From: Gracilimonas sp964505215
GTDB taxonomy: Bacteria > Bacteroidota > Rhodothermia > Balneolales > Balneolaceae
Assembly (NCBI GenBank): GCA_964505215.1
Contig: CAZDGU010000002.1
Span: forward strand, 290,204-354,203
DNA: 64,000 nt
Reading direction: 5' to 3'
Translations under genes and position numbers: made by a program
The notes under the pieces: generated by a model
What the model saw: only the letters and a program-made list of their open reading frames with translations
The model's database searches: none
Told to the model about the DNA's origin: nothing
Shown: piece by piece, positions 62,182 to 64,000 of the stretch
How the letters are laid out: every line of letters starts with the position of its first letter
Numbering within the stretch: the stretch's first letter is position 1

Positions 62182-63109
62182 TTCAGAGCGAAGATTAAAG
62201 TTAATGCTGATGCTGCAGCAACCGGGTAAAAAGAAAACGGTAAATGAATTTGCTGAACATTTTGGGGTAAGTAGAAGAACTATCTTTAGAGATTTCAATG
62301 CGTTAGAGAAAATAAATATTCCTGTAACGTGGGACCGTTATTCAGGATATGGGCTTATTGAGGGGTATAAAATTCCACCGTTAATGTTTACTACAAAAGA
62401 GCTGGCTACTATTATGGTTGGTCTTAACTTTGTAAAGTCTCAGGTTGATGAAGACTTAGTAAGCGATGCAAGAGGAGTGGAGTTGAAAATTAAGAATGTG
62501 CTGCCCGATGAACTGAGAGATTTTATGGTTTCTTTAGAAGGACGTACAATTGTAGATCCATATTTAAAATTTGGGGGAGAGAAAAAGAAAGGTGGTAACT
62601 GGTATTTGATAAGCAGTGCCATTGCTCAGCAAAAAAGATTGCAATTTAATTATGTTGCAAAGTCGGGAGAGGAGGGTGTTCGAAAAATTGATCCCTATAT
62701 TTTAGTTTTTTACGAAGATCATTGGAATGTTATAGGTAAATCTCATTTAAGAGGCGAAGTTCGGAATTTTATTCTTGATGGGATCGATGAAGTTCAAATT
62801 TTAGAAGAAAATTACACCTTAGAAAAGGATTTAGACGTAGAAGCCTTAATTTTCCGTTCTAACAAAAGATCTCTATCAATAATAGTACAGGTCGAAAAAG
62901 ATGAGATTGAGCGTTTTGAGGGCAATCTGCCGGCTAAAGTTTTAAGTAAAAAAGAAGAAAATTCCGAATTTATTAAGGTTGAGTTTATTTTCGATAATTT
63001 AGATTATATTAATGAGTGGTTACTTCAGTTCGGAGAAAAAATAGAAATTGAATCTCCTAAAGAATTAATTTCAAAACGAAAAGCTTTGCTCCGAAGAATG
63101 TTGAAATAG
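62174..63109 (+). CDS. WYL-domain transcriptional regulator (HTH_11/DeoR-like)
   Basis: A 311-residue regulator. An N-terminal winged helix (KKTVNEFAEHFGVSRRTIFRDFNALEKINIPV) is followed by a WYL domain (about 135-210, with KRLQFNYVAKSG and DPYILVFYEDHWNVIG) and a C-terminal extension. WYL proteins sense ligands or nucleic acids and often control DNA-damage or defence genes. The start overlaps rsmG by 8 bases. It is followed by the Cys-motif protein gene after 6 bases, so the three may be co-transcribed. Confidence 0.92.
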   Translation: MNSSERRLKLMLMLQQPGKKKTVNEFAEHFGVSRRTIFRDFNALEKINIPVTWDRYSGYGLIEGYKIPPLMFTTKELATIMVGLNFVKSQVDEDLVSDARGVELKIKNVLPDELRDFMVSLEGRTIVDPYLKFGGEKKKGGNWYLISSAIAQQKRLQFNYVAKSGEEGVRKIDPYILVFYEDHWNVIGKSHLRGEVRNFILDGIDEVQILEENYTLEKDLDVEALIFRSNKRSLSIIVQVEKDEIERFEGNLPAKVLSKKEENSEFIKVEFIFDNLDYINEWLLQFGEKIEIESPKELISKRKALLRRMLK

Positions 63110-63115
63110 GACGTC

Positions 63116-63892
63116 ATGAATATTGATGACTTTCAAAGAAAGGAAGAGAATCGGGATTTGATTCCCGGGATTCATAATTATTGCGATCGCTGGTGCGAAC
63201 GTTGCTTCTTATCTTCCCGGTGCAGTGTTTTTATATCCGAGCATAAATCATCAGAAAACATTGACTCAAATGATATTTCGAATAAAGAGTTCTGGAATCA
63301 ATTAGCAGATACCTTTGCTTTAACTTTGAACATGCTGGAGAAAATAGTAGGGGAATACGGCATTGATGTAGAAGCTGTTAAACAAGCAAGTAAAGAGAGA
63401 AAGTCTCAGAAAAGGAACATAGAAGACCACACGATTAGCCAATTAGCAGATCGTTACTTTCATTCCGCACATGGTTGGTTAAAAGCACATGAAGATGCAA
63501 TCGATGAGACGCTCAAAAATTATAAACGGCTTGCTATTTTAGGGATTGATGAAGAAAGTAATGCTGATATATTCATAACAATCAATGATTTGGTAGAAAT
63601 TACAAGTTGGTATCTTACCATTATTCCAGTTAAGGCGAAAAGAGCTGTTAATGGTTTGCTGGAAGATGATGTTGGAAGACCTATTCAAAATGATGCGAAT
63701 GGAACAGCGAAAGTGGTGCTAATTAGTGTGGACCGCTGCATTTTTGCCTGGAATGGCTTACTCAAATATTTTCCGGAAAACAGCTCATCTATATTGGAAA
63801 ACATTGCAATACTGAAACAGTTAAAAAGACAGATTAGAGTTGATTTTCCCAATGCAGAAAAGTTTATTCGTCCTGGATTTGATGAGTTATAA
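63116..63892 (+). CDS. Unknown protein with N-terminal Cys motif
   Basis: A 258-residue protein of unknown function. The N-terminal segment has four cysteines in a C-x3-C-x2-C-x5-C pattern (C23, C27, C30, C36; YCDRWCERC and SSRCSVF), which suggests a metal or Fe-S site. The rest is helical and charged, without a clear domain (DTFALTLNMLEKIVGEYG, then IEDHTISQLADRYFHSAH, and a C-terminal helix with LKRQIRVDFPNAEKFIRPGFDEL). It follows the WYL regulator by 6 bases, which may control or partner it. Confidence 0.75.
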   Translation: MNIDDFQRKEENRDLIPGIHNYCDRWCERCFLSSRCSVFISEHKSSENIDSNDISNKEFWNQLADTFALTLNMLEKIVGEYGIDVEAVKQASKERKSQKRNIEDHTISQLADRYFHSAHGWLKAHEDAIDETLKNYKRLAILGIDEESNADIFITINDLVEITSWYLTIIPVKAKRAVNGLLEDDVGRPIQNDANGTAKVVLISVDRCIFAWNGLLKYFPENSSSILENIAILKQLKRQIRVDFPNAEKFIRPGFDEL

Positions 63893-64000
63893 TATATTAG
63901 ACAAGCGAATGTTAGTACAAAAACATTAGCCGAAGAGATACACAAAGGGAGTGTAATCTAAACTCTGTCTGATTATTGGTTAATAGTTTTCAGGGTCCCG

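Overview
The window looks like chromosomal, origin-proximal DNA from a member of the Balneolota/Bacteroidota side of the tree (Balneolaceae-like: Balneola, Gracilimonas and relatives). This assignment is inference. It rests on the protein flavour (TonB receptor with FecI/FecR-type regulators, MBL and DUF families common in Bacteroidota), on weak Shine-Dalgarno sequences, and on Bacteroidota-style promoters (TTG, 20-21 bases, TAnnTTTG) in front of all three tRNA genes. No insertion sequence, prophage, CRISPR array or rRNA operon was seen.

Layout. 1-14 kb is mixed housekeeping: the tail of a probable adenylate kinase, an ATP-grasp enzyme, an ECF sigma factor, a histidine kinase, a tRNA-Leu/tig/clpP/clpX block, cutA, cysH, a crotonase, a truncated RhuM protein, tRNA-Phe, yraN, a GbsR-like regulator divergent from an MFS exporter, a secreted protein and a DUF72 protein. 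14-24 kb carries an S9 peptidase broken by one in-frame TGA, a sodium:solute symporter, a HisKA_2 sensor kinase, a PadR regulator with an orphan FtsX-type permease, and a SirB1-like protein. 24-33 kb holds arginine deiminase, an M50 protease, a lipoprotein, smpB, a mevalonate-pathway cluster (decarboxylase, phosphomevalonate kinase, and an HMG-CoA reductase/mevalonate kinase fusion) and a GIY-YIG protein.

33.8-41 kb is a FecI-type sigma locus: secreted protein, beta-propeller protein, ECF sigma factor, lipoprotein, FecR anti-sigma factor and TonB-dependent receptor. Three transcription units in it share the bipartite element TTGGGGGTG-N14-GTGTAT, which I read as the sigma factor's own promoter. 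41-48.7 kb is a run of minus-strand genes: nitroreductase, glpD, glpK, aldo/keto reductase, patatin, a phosphatase-superfamily enzyme and dtd.

48.75-49.06 kb is a gene-free, AT-rich spacer dense in DnaA boxes and is a strong candidate oriC. To its right lie purM, a CocE-type hydrolase, a DUF2914 membrane protein, a DUF3820 protein, a K+ channel with RCK domains, a mannose-1-phosphate guanylyltransferase, an overlapping MBL/unknown/barrel operon, a glutathione peroxidase and tRNA-Asp. The window ends with mnmG-rsmG, a WYL regulator and an unknown Cys-motif protein. rsmG contains two near-perfect ParB-binding parS sites, one of which covers its start codon. Together with the DnaA-box cluster this supports placing the window at the replication origin.
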